Shown here piece by piece: positions 1-8,305 of a stretch of DNA of 64,000 bases. Origin of the DNA: Oscillospiraceae bacterium (GTDB lineage: Bacteria > Bacillota > Clostridia > Oscillospirales > Oscillospiraceae). Location of the stretch: positions 1-64,000 of the forward strand of contig SVMD01000011.1 in assembly GCA_015067615.1 (NCBI GenBank), given 5' to 3'. Below the pieces are notes generated by a model. That model made no database searches. It was not told the origin of the DNA and saw only the letters and a list, made by a program, of their open reading frames with translations. Both the position numbers and the translations under genes were made by a program. Within the stretch, counting starts at the first letter, position 1, and every line of letters starts with the position of its first letter.

Positions 1-161
1 CCTTAAAATTGCCTCCCTGTATCACTCCGGCCAATGAAAAATTTAGGGTGCGGACAACTACATTTCCGCCCGGAGCTGAAAAATGGCCGCAAAAAAATAG
101 CCCTTTTTCACAGGTAGAGCTATCATAACACAGGGGGGGTGTGATGTCAACAATTTTTTTC

Positions 162-190
162 TTTATTTTTTGGGAAATTTGCTGTATAAT
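162..190 (+). promoter_or_regulatory. Putative sigma-A promoter of ruvX
   Basis: A perfect TATAAT lies at 185-190. A weak TTTATT -35 element at 162-167 is 17 bases upstream. The ruvX start codon follows 47 bases downstream. In the upstream 160 bases I see no gene and no recognisable structure. Confidence 0.5.
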
Positions 191-237
191 GGCACCATAA
201 TCCAAGCGAAATGTTTTGATAAAAGGATGGTAGAAAT

Positions 238-648
238 ATGCAAAAGATCATGGGAATTGACTATGGCGACGCCCGGACCGGTGTGGCCATTTCCGACCTG
301 CTGTGCTCCATTGTAGGCTCCACCTTCGTGGTGCCCAGCCGGAATACTGAGAAGGCCATTGCCGATATCGTGAAGCTCTGCAAGGATAATATGGTGGGCA
401 GGATCGTGGTGGGTCTGCCCCGGAATATGGACGGCAGCGAGGGCCCCCGGGCGGAGCTGTGCCGGGAGTTTGCGGAAAAGCTCCGGGAGGCCACCGGCCT
501 GGAAACCGTCATGTGGGACGAGCGCCGGACCACTGTGGAGGCCCACAATATTCTCTCTGAGCATAACTACCACGGCAAGAAGCGGAAGAATACCGTGGAC
601 GCGGTGGCAGCCAGCCTGATCCTGGAAGGATACCTGAATTCACTGTAA
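238..648 (+). CDS. ruvX: RuvX/YqgF family Holliday junction resolvase-like nuclease
   Basis: This 136-residue protein has the RNase H-like YqgF fold. It opens with an IMGIDYGDARTGVA strand carrying the first acidic residue, has VVGLPRNMDGSEG in the middle, and ends with WDERRTTVEA and a late VDAVAASLIL segment where the last acidic residue sits. The length is normal for the family. Family members are linked to pre-16S rRNA 5'-end processing and to Holliday junction cleavage; which role applies here cannot be told from sequence. In many Firmicutes ruvX neighbours a DUF1292 gene, and one lies 3.2 kb downstream here on the opposite strand. Confidence 0.93.
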   Translation: MQKIMGIDYGDARTGVAISDLLCSIVGSTFVVPSRNTEKAIADIVKLCKDNMVGRIVVGLPRNMDGSEGPRAELCREFAEKLREATGLETVMWDERRTTVEAHNILSEHNYHGKKRKNTVDAVAASLILEGYLNSL

Positions 649-726
649 TGCAGAATGCTGAATGCAGAATGCAGAATTAGGGTTTTGAACTTTTATGTTA
701 TGTAGGGCGGGGGCTTGCTCCCGCCT
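649..726. repeat. Short tandem GCAGAAT repeat plus GC hairpin
   Basis: Directly after ruvX, copies of TGCAGAATGC-like 7-mers repeat between 649 and 678. At 706-725 a hairpin pairs GGCGGG with CCCGCC. It sits between the convergent ruvX and TSUP genes and may stop transcription, but it has no clean T-run. It resembles dispersed intergenic repeats; whether copies exist elsewhere in the genome cannot be seen from here. Confidence 0.5.
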
Positions 727-778
727 TAGTTATTTGCTCTTGTCTGCAAGACATTGGGGGTGTGACATTTTTATTATG

Positions 779-1129
779 TTACTTACTCTTATATAAGAGT
801 TCCCGGATGCCGGTGGCTATGAGCAGAATGCCGAAGAGCTTTTTCAGAAGGTGGGTATCCAGCTTCGTACCCAGCAGGGAGAAGCAGAAAGCGGAGGCGC
901 AGCCGGACAGAATGGCCGGGAGAATTTTCCGGAAGGGGATGCCCCCCTGGCGCCACCGGAAAAAGGCTGCGATCAGGGCTGCCGGAAGGAAGAACAGCAG
1001 ATTGGTGCTTCGGGCCGCTGCCGGGCCGTAATCCATTACAAGGGTCAGCCACAATATCAGCAAACTTCCGCCGCCGATGCCCAGGCCCGACAAAAAGCCC
1101 AGCACCGCGCCTACAAGGACTGAGATCAC
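779..1129 (-). CDS. TSUP (TauE/SafE) family half-transporter, C-terminal half
   Basis: This is a 116-residue membrane protein with about four hydrophobic helices and the family's glycine-rich GIGGGSLL motif near the N-terminus. The GTG start at 1129 overlaps the upstream gene's stop as GTGA, so translation is probably coupled. TSUP proteins are usually one chain of about 250 residues made of two related halves. Here each half is a separate gene. The family exports sulfite, sulfoacetate or similar anions; the substrate is unknown. A second GTG at 1132 is an equally possible start. Confidence 0.8.
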   Translation of the reverse strand: MISVLVGAVLGFLSGLGIGGGSLLILWLTLVMDYGPAAARSTNLLFFLPAALIAAFFRWRQGGIPFRKILPAILSGCASAFCFSLLGTKLDTHLLKKLFGILLIATGIRELLYKSK

Positions 1130-1485
1130 CACAGGTACCGGATACCTCCCCACAAAATCAGGATGCCCAGCATACGGTGGAGCCACTTCACCGGGATTCT
1201 GCTGCCCCAGAGTCCAGCTGCCACGCCGCCAACGGCGCCGCCCAGCAGATAGGGGAGGGCTCCGGTCAGTTCCAGCCCCAGGGTAAGGGCGGTGACCGTG
1301 AGACTCACAAGACAGACGGGCAGGATGATGACGATGGAGGCGGGGAAAACTTCCTCCTCCTTCAGGTCCGTCAGCAGTGTCAGCAGGGGCACCAGCACTA
1401 TGCCCCCACCGGCGCCGAAAAGGCCGTTGACCGCCCCGGCACAGAGCCCCGCAACCCAGATGCCCCACTTTTTTAATAGGTTCAT
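1126..1485 (-). CDS. TSUP (TauE/SafE) family half-transporter, N-terminal half
   Basis: This is a 119-residue protein with about four membrane helices and a GLFGAGGGIVLVPLL motif, the N-terminal TSUP signature. It is the first gene of a two-gene minus-strand unit. Its TGA stop overlaps the start of the second half. The two products most likely pair to form a complete transporter, as inferred from family architecture. The reading frame is clean, so this looks like a genuine split gene and not a recent frameshift: each half has its own conserved glycine motif and start. Confidence 0.82.
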   Translation of the reverse strand: MNLLKKWGIWVAGLCAGAVNGLFGAGGGIVLVPLLTLLTDLKEEEVFPASIVIILPVCLVSLTVTALTLGLELTGALPYLLGGAVGGVAAGLWGSRIPVKWLHRMLGILILWGGIRYLW

Positions 1486-1582
1486 AGCCTTCGCCTCCTG
1501 TGGAAAGGATTCCCACAGGAGGGCTTTTTATTCGGCTACCCCAGGATAAATTGTCGGTTGCAGCTGCTTCCTGCAATCACAA

Positions 1583-1689
1583 TGTAGGGGCGATCATCGA
1601 TCGCCCGGCGGTAAAATGCTGCCATTCCGCAGGAATCTGTGGCGAATTCGGACGTCCTGCTGCGCGGGCGACCAATGGTCGCCCCTACA
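1583..1689. repeat. Palindrome-ended intergenic repeat (MITE/REP-like)
   Basis: Imperfect terminal inverted repeats bound this 107-bp element: TGTAGGGGCGATC at 1583-1595 and GGTCGCCCCTACA at 1677-1689, 12 of 13 bases matching. Each end also has its own inner palindrome (CGATCATCGATCG and GACCAATGGTC). It lies in the 308-base gap between the TSUP pair and the PpiC gene and carries no open frame. The hairpin next to ruvX also begins with TGTAGGG, so the two may belong to one repeat class. Confidence 0.6.
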
Positions 1690-1749
1690 GTTATTGAACT
1701 ACATTGTGCGAATAAATGATAATTCAGAGCAGCGACCGCGTAGGAACCG

Positions 1750-1780
1750 AAAGAAAAGAGGGCTGCGTTTTGCAGCCCTC
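1750..1780 (-). terminator. Rho-independent terminator of the PpiC gene
   Basis: The stem GAGGGCTGC at 1758-1766 pairs perfectly with GCAGCCCTC at 1772-1780. Read on the minus strand it is followed by a T-rich tract, 14 bases after the PpiC stop. Confidence 0.85.
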
Positions 1781-1793
1781 TTAGGTTTGGATA

Positions 1794-3437
1794 TTACCGG
1801 GACAGAACCAGGTCGCGGCTCAGGTACTTGGTATCCAGCTCATTTGCCTCGGTGGCTTCCACCAGGGCCTGGTACCAGGCAGAGAGATCGGCGGAACGGA
1901 GGCTGTCCTCGATGAGCAGATCACGGTAGATCATATCGCTGTCGCCCACGTAGTACATCACATGTGCGCCGAAGCTGGTGCCCACGACACCGGTATCGCC
2001 GGCCTTGCGGCCCTCGGCGAAGCACCAGTCGTTGAACTCGGTGACCATCTGACCGGGGTAGACGTCCTCGTACAGGCCGCCGTTGTCCTTGGAGCCGGGA
2101 TCGGTGTTGTGCTCGTTAGCCAGGGAGATGAAGGATTCCTCATCGGCGCTGCCAACGTTCCACTGGTCCAGAATGATCTGTGCCTTGGCCTTGGCGGCTG
2201 CCAGCTCTTCCTCGGTGTAGGTGGTCTGGCCGGTGGTGGCGTCATAGGTGCCGCCCTCGGTCACCAGGATGTGACGGACATTGGCCAGGGGGAACTTGTT
2301 GTCGTTGGAGCCCAGGAAGTAGATGACATAGTAGCCGTTGACAGTGGTGGTCTCGGTGCCGTCCTCGGCGGTGGTGGTGGAGGCATTCTCCACGCAGCCC
2401 AGCTCACCCTCGACGCGCTTGGCATCGGTGATCCACTCACGGGCAGCGGAGGTCACATTGGCGTAGGAATAGTTTTCGTTGGCGGTGGAGACAGGGGCGG
2501 TTTCCAGACCGGCGTTGATCTCCAGAGCGGCGATGGCGGCGTTGAATTCCTCAACGGAGGTGATCTCAGCCTCAGCCAGAGCCTTGGCGGCAGCCTCAGC
2601 AGCCTTGACAGCGGCGGCCCGCTCCTCGTCGGAGTAGGTGACGGAGCCGTCCTCGGCGGTGGTGCCGCCTTCCAGGAACTTGCTGACGTTCAGGTAGTAG
2701 TAGTTGTAGGAGTAGTTGCTGAACTCGGCTTCCTTGCCGGTCTCAGCGGCCCGCAGCGCAGCGTCGTCGTAGCTCAGGCTCTCGGCGTAGTTGCTGTAGT
2801 AGTACTGGGCCAGGGCGTTCATCTCATTGTATGCACGGAAGCTCTCCATGGATGCGCCGTGGCCGTAGTAAGCCTTGATGTAATCCTCGGCGCTGGCGAA
2901 GCCCTGCATGACGGCGGACAGCTCCAGCTCAGCCAGAGAGTTGTCCAGAGCTGCCAGCTGATCCTCGGTCAGGGTAAAGCCGTTGGCGTTGGCCTCGTTG
3001 ACCAGAGCGTAGGTGGCCTGTGCGGTAGCCAGGGCGGAGGTGACGAAGTCGTCGGCCCAGGTCTCGCCGGTCTCCTCGTTGATGACCTGCTCATCCAGGG
3101 GCTTGGCGGGATCCAGGCCGAACATGGTCACATAGGAGCCGTACTCGTTCACGAACTCATACACAGCGTCCACATAGTAGTAGTTGAACTGTGCGTTGCT
3201 CAGCTCGGTGCCGGCAATATTGGCGGCCACGGTGTTCTTCTCACGGATACCGCTGGTGGTCACGAACTGGACAGCGGCAAAGACGATAGCCACAACCAGG
3301 ATCACGGCCAGGACGGCGGTAAAGCCGGCGGTCATGATCTTCAGCTTCTTGGCTTCCTTCTGTTCCTGCAGCTGCCGTTCGGTCATCTTGGCAGCATTCT
3401 GCTCGTTGCGGAGCTTCTTCTTGCTGGATGCACTCAT
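1794..3437 (-). CDS. Membrane-anchored PpiC-type peptidyl-prolyl isomerase (PrsA/SurA-like foldase)
   Basis: This 547-residue protein has a lysine-rich cytoplasmic start, one membrane helix at about residues 34-58, and a long extracytoplasmic alpha-helical region rich in Tyr, Ala and Glu. A parvulin (PpiC) domain lies at about residues 390-510, marked by NVRHILVTEGG and DPGSKDNGG. Parvulin domains isomerise prolyl bonds and help secreted proteins fold outside the membrane. There is no lipobox, so it is anchored by the helix, unlike classical PrsA. The N-terminal part has the SurA/PrsA chaperone-arm layout. It has its own promoter (3494-3522) and terminator, so it is probably monocistronic. 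Confidence 0.88.
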   Translation of the reverse strand: MSASSKKKLRNEQNAAKMTERQLQEQKEAKKLKIMTAGFTAVLAVILVVAIVFAAVQFVTTSGIREKNTVAANIAGTELSNAQFNYYYVDAVYEFVNEYGSYVTMFGLDPAKPLDEQVINEETGETWADDFVTSALATAQATYALVNEANANGFTLTEDQLAALDNSLAELELSAVMQGFASAEDYIKAYYGHGASMESFRAYNEMNALAQYYYSNYAESLSYDDAALRAAETGKEAEFSNYSYNYYYLNVSKFLEGGTTAEDGSVTYSDEERAAAVKAAEAAAKALAEAEITSVEEFNAAIAALEINAGLETAPVSTANENYSYANVTSAAREWITDAKRVEGELGCVENASTTTAEDGTETTTVNGYYVIYFLGSNDNKFPLANVRHILVTEGGTYDATTGQTTYTEEELAAAKAKAQIILDQWNVGSADEESFISLANEHNTDPGSKDNGGLYEDVYPGQMVTEFNDWCFAEGRKAGDTGVVGTSFGAHVMYYVGDSDMIYRDLLIEDSLRSADLSAWYQALVEATEANELDTKYLSRDLVLSR

Positions 3438-3493
3438 TGATTATCATATCCTCTCATTTGGTAACGTCGCGCAGTAAACGCATAGACCCCGGT

Positions 3494-3522
3494 ATTATAT
3501 ATCATTTGGTCCGGTCTTTCAA
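3494..3522 (-). promoter_or_regulatory. Sigma-A promoter of the PpiC gene
   Basis: On the minus strand TTGAAA (complement of 3517-3522) is followed by a 17-base spacer and TATAAT (complement of 3494-3499). The coding start is about 57 bases downstream. Confidence 0.78.
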
Positions 3523-3589
3523 GGGGTATTTCGTGAAATTATCGGAAAATATTCCGGTTATTTCCCTGTTCTGCACAAAATTCCCATAT

Positions 3590-3820
3590 AAAAAACACAG
3601 GGAGCCGAAGCTCCCTGTGCCATAACCCCGCCTTAGCCGTAGCGCATCCGATTATGACCTGCACGATAACGGCAGGTGGGTTGCCGCTCCCGACCATTAC
3701 TGCTCCCAACATCCATCTATCGTCAAAGCGTAGACGGGAGGTCTGCAAACCGGCCGGGAAGTCTAACTTCCCAAGTAATAAATGTGGGTCCAAAAGGACA
3801 CACCACGCACCAGGCAGGAA
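3590..3820 (-). ncRNA. Structured noncoding RNA candidate, family unresolved
   Basis: About 230 nt without a plausible gene, ending in a strong terminator (stem 3596-3605 with 3610-3619, then six Ts on the minus strand). The ends pair in a long closing stem. CCUGCCU (complement of 3812-3818) pairs with AGGCGGG (3627-3633), and ten further pairs join 3798-3807 to 3638-3647. Inside, GGGAAGU/ACUUCCC forms a hairpin (3756-3772). A nine-base-pair alternative, 3752-3760 with 3687-3695, competes with it. Other hairpins are CUCCC/GGGAG and ACCUGC/GCAGGU. It follows the DUF1292 gene and may share its transcript or be processed from it. A 6S-like RNA or another known structured family is possible; I cannot assign one. 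Confidence 0.6.
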
Positions 3821-3834
3821 AATGTTATGCGGGT

Positions 3835-4113
3835 TTATTCTTCCTCGTCCTCTTCGTAGAGGGAGTCCATGATCAGGTCGTACACGGCCTCCAGCTCCGC
3901 TTCGTCTTCAATGGCGGAAAGGATGCTCTCGCCGTCCTCTTCAATGGACTTGAGGATGCTCACTTCCAGATCCTCTTCTTCGCCCAGACCCGCAGGGATC
4001 ACGGCGAGGTACGTTTCGCCGTTGTATTCCAGAGTGGAAAGGACCTCCAGCTCGTATTCGGTGCCGTCCTCGTCCACGATGGTGATAAAATCAGAGCCGT
4101 AATCTTCTGCCAT
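3835..4113 (-). CDS. DUF1292 family acidic protein (YrzB-like)
   Basis: This is a 92-residue, very acidic protein. It starts with the ITIVDEDGTEYELEVL strand pattern typical of DUF1292 and ends in a run of Asp and Glu. Its function is unknown. Family members usually sit close to ruvX and alaS in Firmicutes, and ruvX is nearby here. No membrane segment or signal peptide is visible. A promoter lies upstream, and the noncoding RNA candidate begins 14 bases after the stop. Confidence 0.85.
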   Translation of the reverse strand: MAEDYGSDFITIVDEDGTEYELEVLSTLEYNGETYLAVIPAGLGEEEDLEVSILKSIEEDGESILSAIEDEAELEAVYDLIMDSLYEEDEEE

Positions 4114-4149
4114 AGCAAGCTGCCTCCATTACTCATTTCCTTTGAACCT

Positions 4150-4178
4150 ATTGTACCTAAAAACAAAGGCAAAATCAA
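4150..4178 (-). promoter_or_regulatory. Sigma-A promoter of the DUF1292 gene
   Basis: On the minus strand TTGATT (complement of 4173-4178), a 17-base spacer and TACAAT (complement of 4150-4155) lie 37 bases before the DUF1292 start codon. Confidence 0.7.
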
Positions 4179-4201
4179 GAGGGAAAATGGCAGCGGGTCA
4201 T

Positions 4202-4426
4202 TCAGGACAGATAATCCTCGATAAGCTGCTGCAAATCAAGGGAATTTTCCACCCGGATGCCCTGTTCCAGAGCGGTGCGGTCCTGCTCCGGCAGAAGCTG
4301 GGCCCGGTAGGGGAATACCACCGCCGGTTCCCGGGCAGGTTCGATCCACAGTGCCACATTCCCTTCGTGGATCCCAAGTAAAAAGGTAAAAAGCAGGGAA
4401 AGATAGATATGAAAACGCTTTGTCAA
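4202..4426 (-). CDS. Small secreted or membrane-anchored protein, unknown function
   Basis: This is a 74-residue protein with a hydrophobic N-terminal segment (about residues 7-18) that could be a signal peptide or anchor, followed by a short soluble part ending LIEDYLS. A purine-rich AAAAGGAGGT ribosome binding site precedes the ATG, which supports it being real. I do not recognise the family; a resemblance to the C-terminal part of BofC-like proteins is only a weak impression. It is followed by the DUF1292 promoter on the same strand. Confidence 0.6.
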   Translation of the reverse strand: MTKRFHIYLSLLFTFLLGIHEGNVALWIEPAREPAVVFPYRAQLLPEQDRTALEQGIRVENSLDLQQLIEDYLS

Positions 4427-4488
4427 GGGAATACCTCCTTTTACGGTAGTATTTCCTGGGATTTAATTGTTTATTAATAAATTAGCAC

Positions 4489-4517
4489 TTTCGTTTTGGA
4501 TCATTCTGTGCTATAAT
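4489..4517 (+). promoter_or_regulatory. Putative promoter of the penicillin-binding protein gene
   Basis: TATAAT lies at 4512-4517, with a poor TTTCGT -35 element 17 bases upstream. The start codon lies about 100 bases further on, leaving a moderately long leader in which I see no conserved element. Confidence 0.45.
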
Positions 4518-4615
4518 CCTATGCGTAGTGCTATGCCCTTATGTCAGGGGCCTTGATTTCGACAATGTCAGTACGGCATCAGGCAGTTTCCGCCGCCGTA
4601 TTTGGAGGTTTTACT

Positions 4616-7348
4616 ATGGAAAATGAAAATATCAGAAGGAGAGCCAAAAAGCCCCGCCAGAACTGGAATCCCCACTGGCTGCTGAAGATCCTCTACGGTC
4701 TTTGGATCGCTGCCTTCTCCGCTGTGAAGATCGCCGTGGGTGCCGCCGTGACGGTGGTGCTGATCGTCCTGGTCTGCGGCTTTGTGTTCGTAGGCATCCT
4801 GGGCGACTATCTGGAGGAGGATATCCTGCCTGAATCCGCGGACTACGAGTTCAATATTGCGGATCAGGAAAAGACATCCTATGCATATTATGTGGACGGC
4901 AACGGCGATATTCAGCTGCTGCAGCAGATCCACACCACCATCGACCGCCAGTGGGTCCGCTATGAGGATATCCCGGAAAATCTGATCAATGCCGCCATCG
5001 CCATTGAGGACAAGCGGTTTTATGAGCACCAGGGCGTGGACTGGATCACCACGGTCAAGGCCTGCCTCAACATGTTCATGGGCGGCGACAGCCAGTTCGG
5101 TGGCTCCACCATTACCCAGCAGCTGGTGAAAAACGACACCGGTGACAAGTCCGTCACGGTCCAGCGTAAGGTCATGGAGATCTTCCGGGCCCAGTACGCG
5201 GAAAAGCTCTATGAAAAAGACACCATCATGGAGTACTATTTAAATTCCATCTACTTCGGACGGGGCTGCTACGGTGTCAAGACCGCCGCGGAGGAGTACT
5301 TTGGCAAGGAACTGCAGAGTCTGACCATTGCCGAGTGCGCCAGCCTTATCGGCATCACCAATAATCCTTCCCTGTATAATCCCTATTCCCAGAGCGAGTA
5401 CGAATTCCGGGATCAGGGCGTCACCGTGGGCCGGGACCGTAACCTGTACCGCCAGAGAAACATCCTGGGACAGATGAAGGAGCAGGGCTTCATTACGGAA
5501 GAAGAGTACGAGGAAGCCATTGCTCAGGAAATCGTGTTCAAGGAGGGCATTGCGCCCGAGGACAAGTGGGAGATCTGCGACAATCCTGCCTGTGACTACG
5601 AAGGCACCGTGGGAACCTACACAAGAAGTGAAAACGGCGCCTATTTCTGCCCCGTCTGCCAGATGCAGAACGAGATCGGCAACGATGCTTCTCAGGAGGT
5701 CTACTCCTGGTTCATGGATACGGTGCTGGAGGATGTGGCCAGGGACATGGCCGAACTGAACGGTATCGACTATGACAGTCTGGACGGTCAGGCCAAGAAG
5801 CTGTACAACCAGAAGATCCAGCAGGGCGGCTACCATATCTATACCACCCTGGATATGGATGTGCAGAATCAGATCGACAAGATCTATACCAACTTAGATG
5901 AGATTCCCACCACCAGAAGCTCCGCACAGCTCCAGTCCGGCATCGTGGTCATCGATAACCGCACCGGCGATATCGTTGGCCTTTCCGGCGGCGTGGGTGA
6001 GAAGGTGGACCACGACGGCTTCAACCGGGCTGTGGATGCCAAGCTCCAGACCGGCTCCTCCCAGAAGCCTGTTTCCGTCTATGCCCCCGCCTTTGAAAGC
6101 GGCGCCGTCTCTCCCGCAACCCCCATTAAGGATATGCCCATCACTTACGACGGCGGCAATTTCCCCAAGAACGACAACCGAAAGTATAACCTGTGGCGCA
6201 ATGTCTACAGCGGTATCGTCAATTCCGTCAATACCATCTCCATCGGCACACTGCAGAAGGTGGGCTTTGAGTACGCCTTCTCCTTTGCTCAGGATGGTCT
6301 GGGCCTGGAACATCTGGTCCGGGAGTATAAGCTCAGCAACGGCAACAACCTCTCCGACCTGGGCTATTCTCCGCTGGGCATGGGTGCTCTGACGGTGGGT
6401 GCTTCTGTCCGGGAGATGTCCAATGCCTATTCCACCTTTGCCAATAACGGACAGTGGCGTGAGGCCCGGACCTATACCAAGGTCTACGATTCCGAAGGCA
6501 ATCTGGTTCTGGACAATGTCCAGGAGACCCGCCAGGTCATGGGTGAGAAGGCTATCAACTATCTGAACTACTGCCTGTTTCATGCGGCCAACAGCGGTAC
6601 CGGCGGTGCAGCCGTGTTCCCCGGTATGAATATCGCCGGTAAGACCGGCACCACCTCTTCCAACCGTGACCGTTGGTTCTGTGGTTTTACCCCCCACTAC
6701 ACCGCAGCAGTCTGGTGCGGCTACGACAAGCCTGAGCAGATTAATCTAACAGGTAATACCGCTAACCCCGCCTGCCGCCTGTGGAAGAAGGTCATGCAGC
6801 CCATCCACAACGGACTGGAAAATGACAGTCTGTATGACGGTAGTAAATTCTCCGGTTATTCCATCTGCCTTGACACCGGCAAGATCGCCACAGCAGCCTG
6901 TGAAAAGGATGTCCGGGGCGGCAGACACACCTCCTTTGCTTACTGCTACCGGGAGGATATTTCGGGCCAGAGCTGCGATCAGCACGTGCTGGTTGAGTAC
7001 TGCGTCACCGGCGGCGGTGTGGCAACGGATTATTGCAGACGGTTTGAAGATGTGGAGATCAAGGAAGTGTCCCTCGTCAAGCGCAGTAGAGCGGAGATCA
7101 ACGAGCTGAAGGCTGCAAAGGGCTGCGGTCTTCAGGCTGAGCATACGCTTGATAATTATATCTGGTACACCGATGGTAACTGGCATGGCTTCAGCGGCAA
7201 TGCCCAGCCGGATGTGAATGCACCCTATATTATCTGTCCCAAGCACAACAAGGAGTCCTGGGAGGAATATGAGGAGCAGAAGCGTCTGGAAGAGGAGGCC
7301 ACAAGACCTACCGAGCCCGATGAGCCCGCTGACAATCAGGACGGCTGA
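4616..7348 (+). CDS. Class A penicillin-binding protein (PBP1A-type transglycosylase/transpeptidase)
   Basis: This 910-residue bifunctional cell-wall enzyme polymerises glycan strands and cross-links peptides outside the membrane. The order is: basic N-terminus, one membrane helix (about 35-60), a GT51 transglycosylase with EDKRFYEHQGVDW (catalytic Glu) and GGSTITQQLVKN, then a transpeptidase with an SSQK active serine, an SVN motif and AGKTGTTS. Between the two domains is an unusual insert with four cysteines (ICDNPAC then FCPVC) that looks like a zinc ribbon. More cysteines lie in the C-terminal tail. The ATG at 4616 is chosen because GGAGG precedes it; the frame is open further upstream but without a ribosome binding site. 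Confidence 0.94.
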   Translation: MENENIRRRAKKPRQNWNPHWLLKILYGLWIAAFSAVKIAVGAAVTVVLIVLVCGFVFVGILGDYLEEDILPESADYEFNIADQEKTSYAYYVDGNGDIQLLQQIHTTIDRQWVRYEDIPENLINAAIAIEDKRFYEHQGVDWITTVKACLNMFMGGDSQFGGSTITQQLVKNDTGDKSVTVQRKVMEIFRAQYAEKLYEKDTIMEYYLNSIYFGRGCYGVKTAAEEYFGKELQSLTIAECASLIGITNNPSLYNPYSQSEYEFRDQGVTVGRDRNLYRQRNILGQMKEQGFITEEEYEEAIAQEIVFKEGIAPEDKWEICDNPACDYEGTVGTYTRSENGAYFCPVCQMQNEIGNDASQEVYSWFMDTVLEDVARDMAELNGIDYDSLDGQAKKLYNQKIQQGGYHIYTTLDMDVQNQIDKIYTNLDEIPTTRSSAQLQSGIVVIDNRTGDIVGLSGGVGEKVDHDGFNRAVDAKLQTGSSQKPVSVYAPAFESGAVSPATPIKDMPITYDGGNFPKNDNRKYNLWRNVYSGIVNSVNTISIGTLQKVGFEYAFSFAQDGLGLEHLVREYKLSNGNNLSDLGYSPLGMGALTVGASVREMSNAYSTFANNGQWREARTYTKVYDSEGNLVLDNVQETRQVMGEKAINYLNYCLFHAANSGTGGAAVFPGMNIAGKTGTTSSNRDRWFCGFTPHYTAAVWCGYDKPEQINLTGNTANPACRLWKKVMQPIHNGLENDSLYDGSKFSGYSICLDTGKIATAACEKDVRGGRHTSFAYCYREDISGQSCDQHVLVEYCVTGGGVATDYCRRFEDVEIKEVSLVKRSRAEINELKAAKGCGLQAEHTLDNYIWYTDGNWHGFSGNAQPDVNAPYIICPKHNKESWEEYEEQKRLEEEATRPTEPDEPADNQDG

Positions 7349-7376
7349 TATACAATATATATAAGGAGGAGATCCC

Positions 7377-8255
7377 ATGATCTGGATTTCCGATGCGTGG
7401 AAAGATTATGAGGTGCTGGACACCTCCAACGGCGAGCGCCTGGAGCGCTGGGGCAAGTATATTCTGGTGCGGCCTGATCCCCAGGTCATCTGGAACACCC
7501 CCCACAAGGCAAAGGAATGGAAGAATTTCGATGCCAAATATATCCGCTCCAACACCGGCGGCGGCCGGTGGACCGACCACGACCTGCCGGAGCGCTGGCA
7601 GATCAAGTACAAGGACTATCTGACCTTCAATGTCAAGCCCATGAACTTTAAGCACACCGGCGTGTTCCCGGAGCAGGCTGCCAACTGGGACTTCATCCGG
7701 GACACCGTGGCTGAGGCCAGCGCCAAGCGGCCCATTCGGGTGCTGAATCTCTTTGCCTACTCCGGCGGCGCCACTCTGGCTGCCGCAGCCGGCGGTGCGG
7801 AGGTGTACCATGTGGACGCCTCCAAGGGCATGGTGGCCTGGGCCAAGGAAAACGCCCAGGCAAGCGGCCTGGCCGACCGGAAGATCCACTGGATCGTGGA
7901 CGACTGCGCCAAGTTCATCCAGCGGGAGATCCGCCGGGGCCGGAAGTACGACGGCATCATCATGGATCCCCCCAGCTACGGTCGGGGCCCCAGCGGCGAG
8001 ATCTGGAAGATGGAGACCAGCTTCTTCCCCTTCCTCCAGGAGACCGCCAAGATCCTCTCCGATGATCCGCTGTTCGTGATCATCAATTCCTATACCACCG
8101 GCCTGGCCCCCAGTGCCGTGTCCTACGCTGCCGATGTGGTATTCGGCGAAAAGTACGGCGGCAAATGTGTGGCCGGCGAGCTGGGGCTTCCCGTCAAGTC
8201 CTCCGGACTGATGCTGCCCTGCGGCGCCACCGGCCGCTGGACCCCCGATAAATAA
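7377..8255 (+). CDS. Class I SAM-dependent methyltransferase (RlmI/RlmK-like, COG1092 type)
   Basis: This 292-residue protein has a Rossmann methyltransferase domain: VLNLFAYSGGATLAAA binds S-adenosylmethionine, VYHVDASKGMV is the acidic loop, and IIMDPPSYGRG is the catalytic DPPSY motif of RNA methyltransferases. The N-terminal PUA domain of full RlmI is missing, so this is the short form. 23S rRNA methylation is likely but the target base is unknown. An AAGGAGGAG site precedes the ATG. It follows the penicillin-binding protein by 28 bases and may be cotranscribed. Confidence 0.87.
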   Translation: MIWISDAWKDYEVLDTSNGERLERWGKYILVRPDPQVIWNTPHKAKEWKNFDAKYIRSNTGGGRWTDHDLPERWQIKYKDYLTFNVKPMNFKHTGVFPEQAANWDFIRDTVAEASAKRPIRVLNLFAYSGGATLAAAAGGAEVYHVDASKGMVAWAKENAQASGLADRKIHWIVDDCAKFIQREIRRGRKYDGIIMDPPSYGRGPSGEIWKMETSFFPFLQETAKILSDDPLFVIINSYTTGLAPSAVSYAADVVFGEKYGGKCVAGELGLPVKSSGLMLPCGATGRWTPDK

Positions 8256-8305
8256 TGTAGATTCCGTGGGGGCGGATTGCGCCCCCCACAGGGAGTGAGG
8301 GTAAA

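Noticed and set aside
1962..3440. Long open frame on the plus strand opposite the PpiC gene
   Set aside because: It mirrors the GC-rich antisense of a real gene, reads as repetitive Gly/Val/Leu sequence without motifs and has no ribosome site.
3590..3820. Small protein gene in the structured RNA region
   Set aside because: Short open frames exist on both strands, but none has a ribosome site or protein-like composition, while strong base pairing and a terminator are present.
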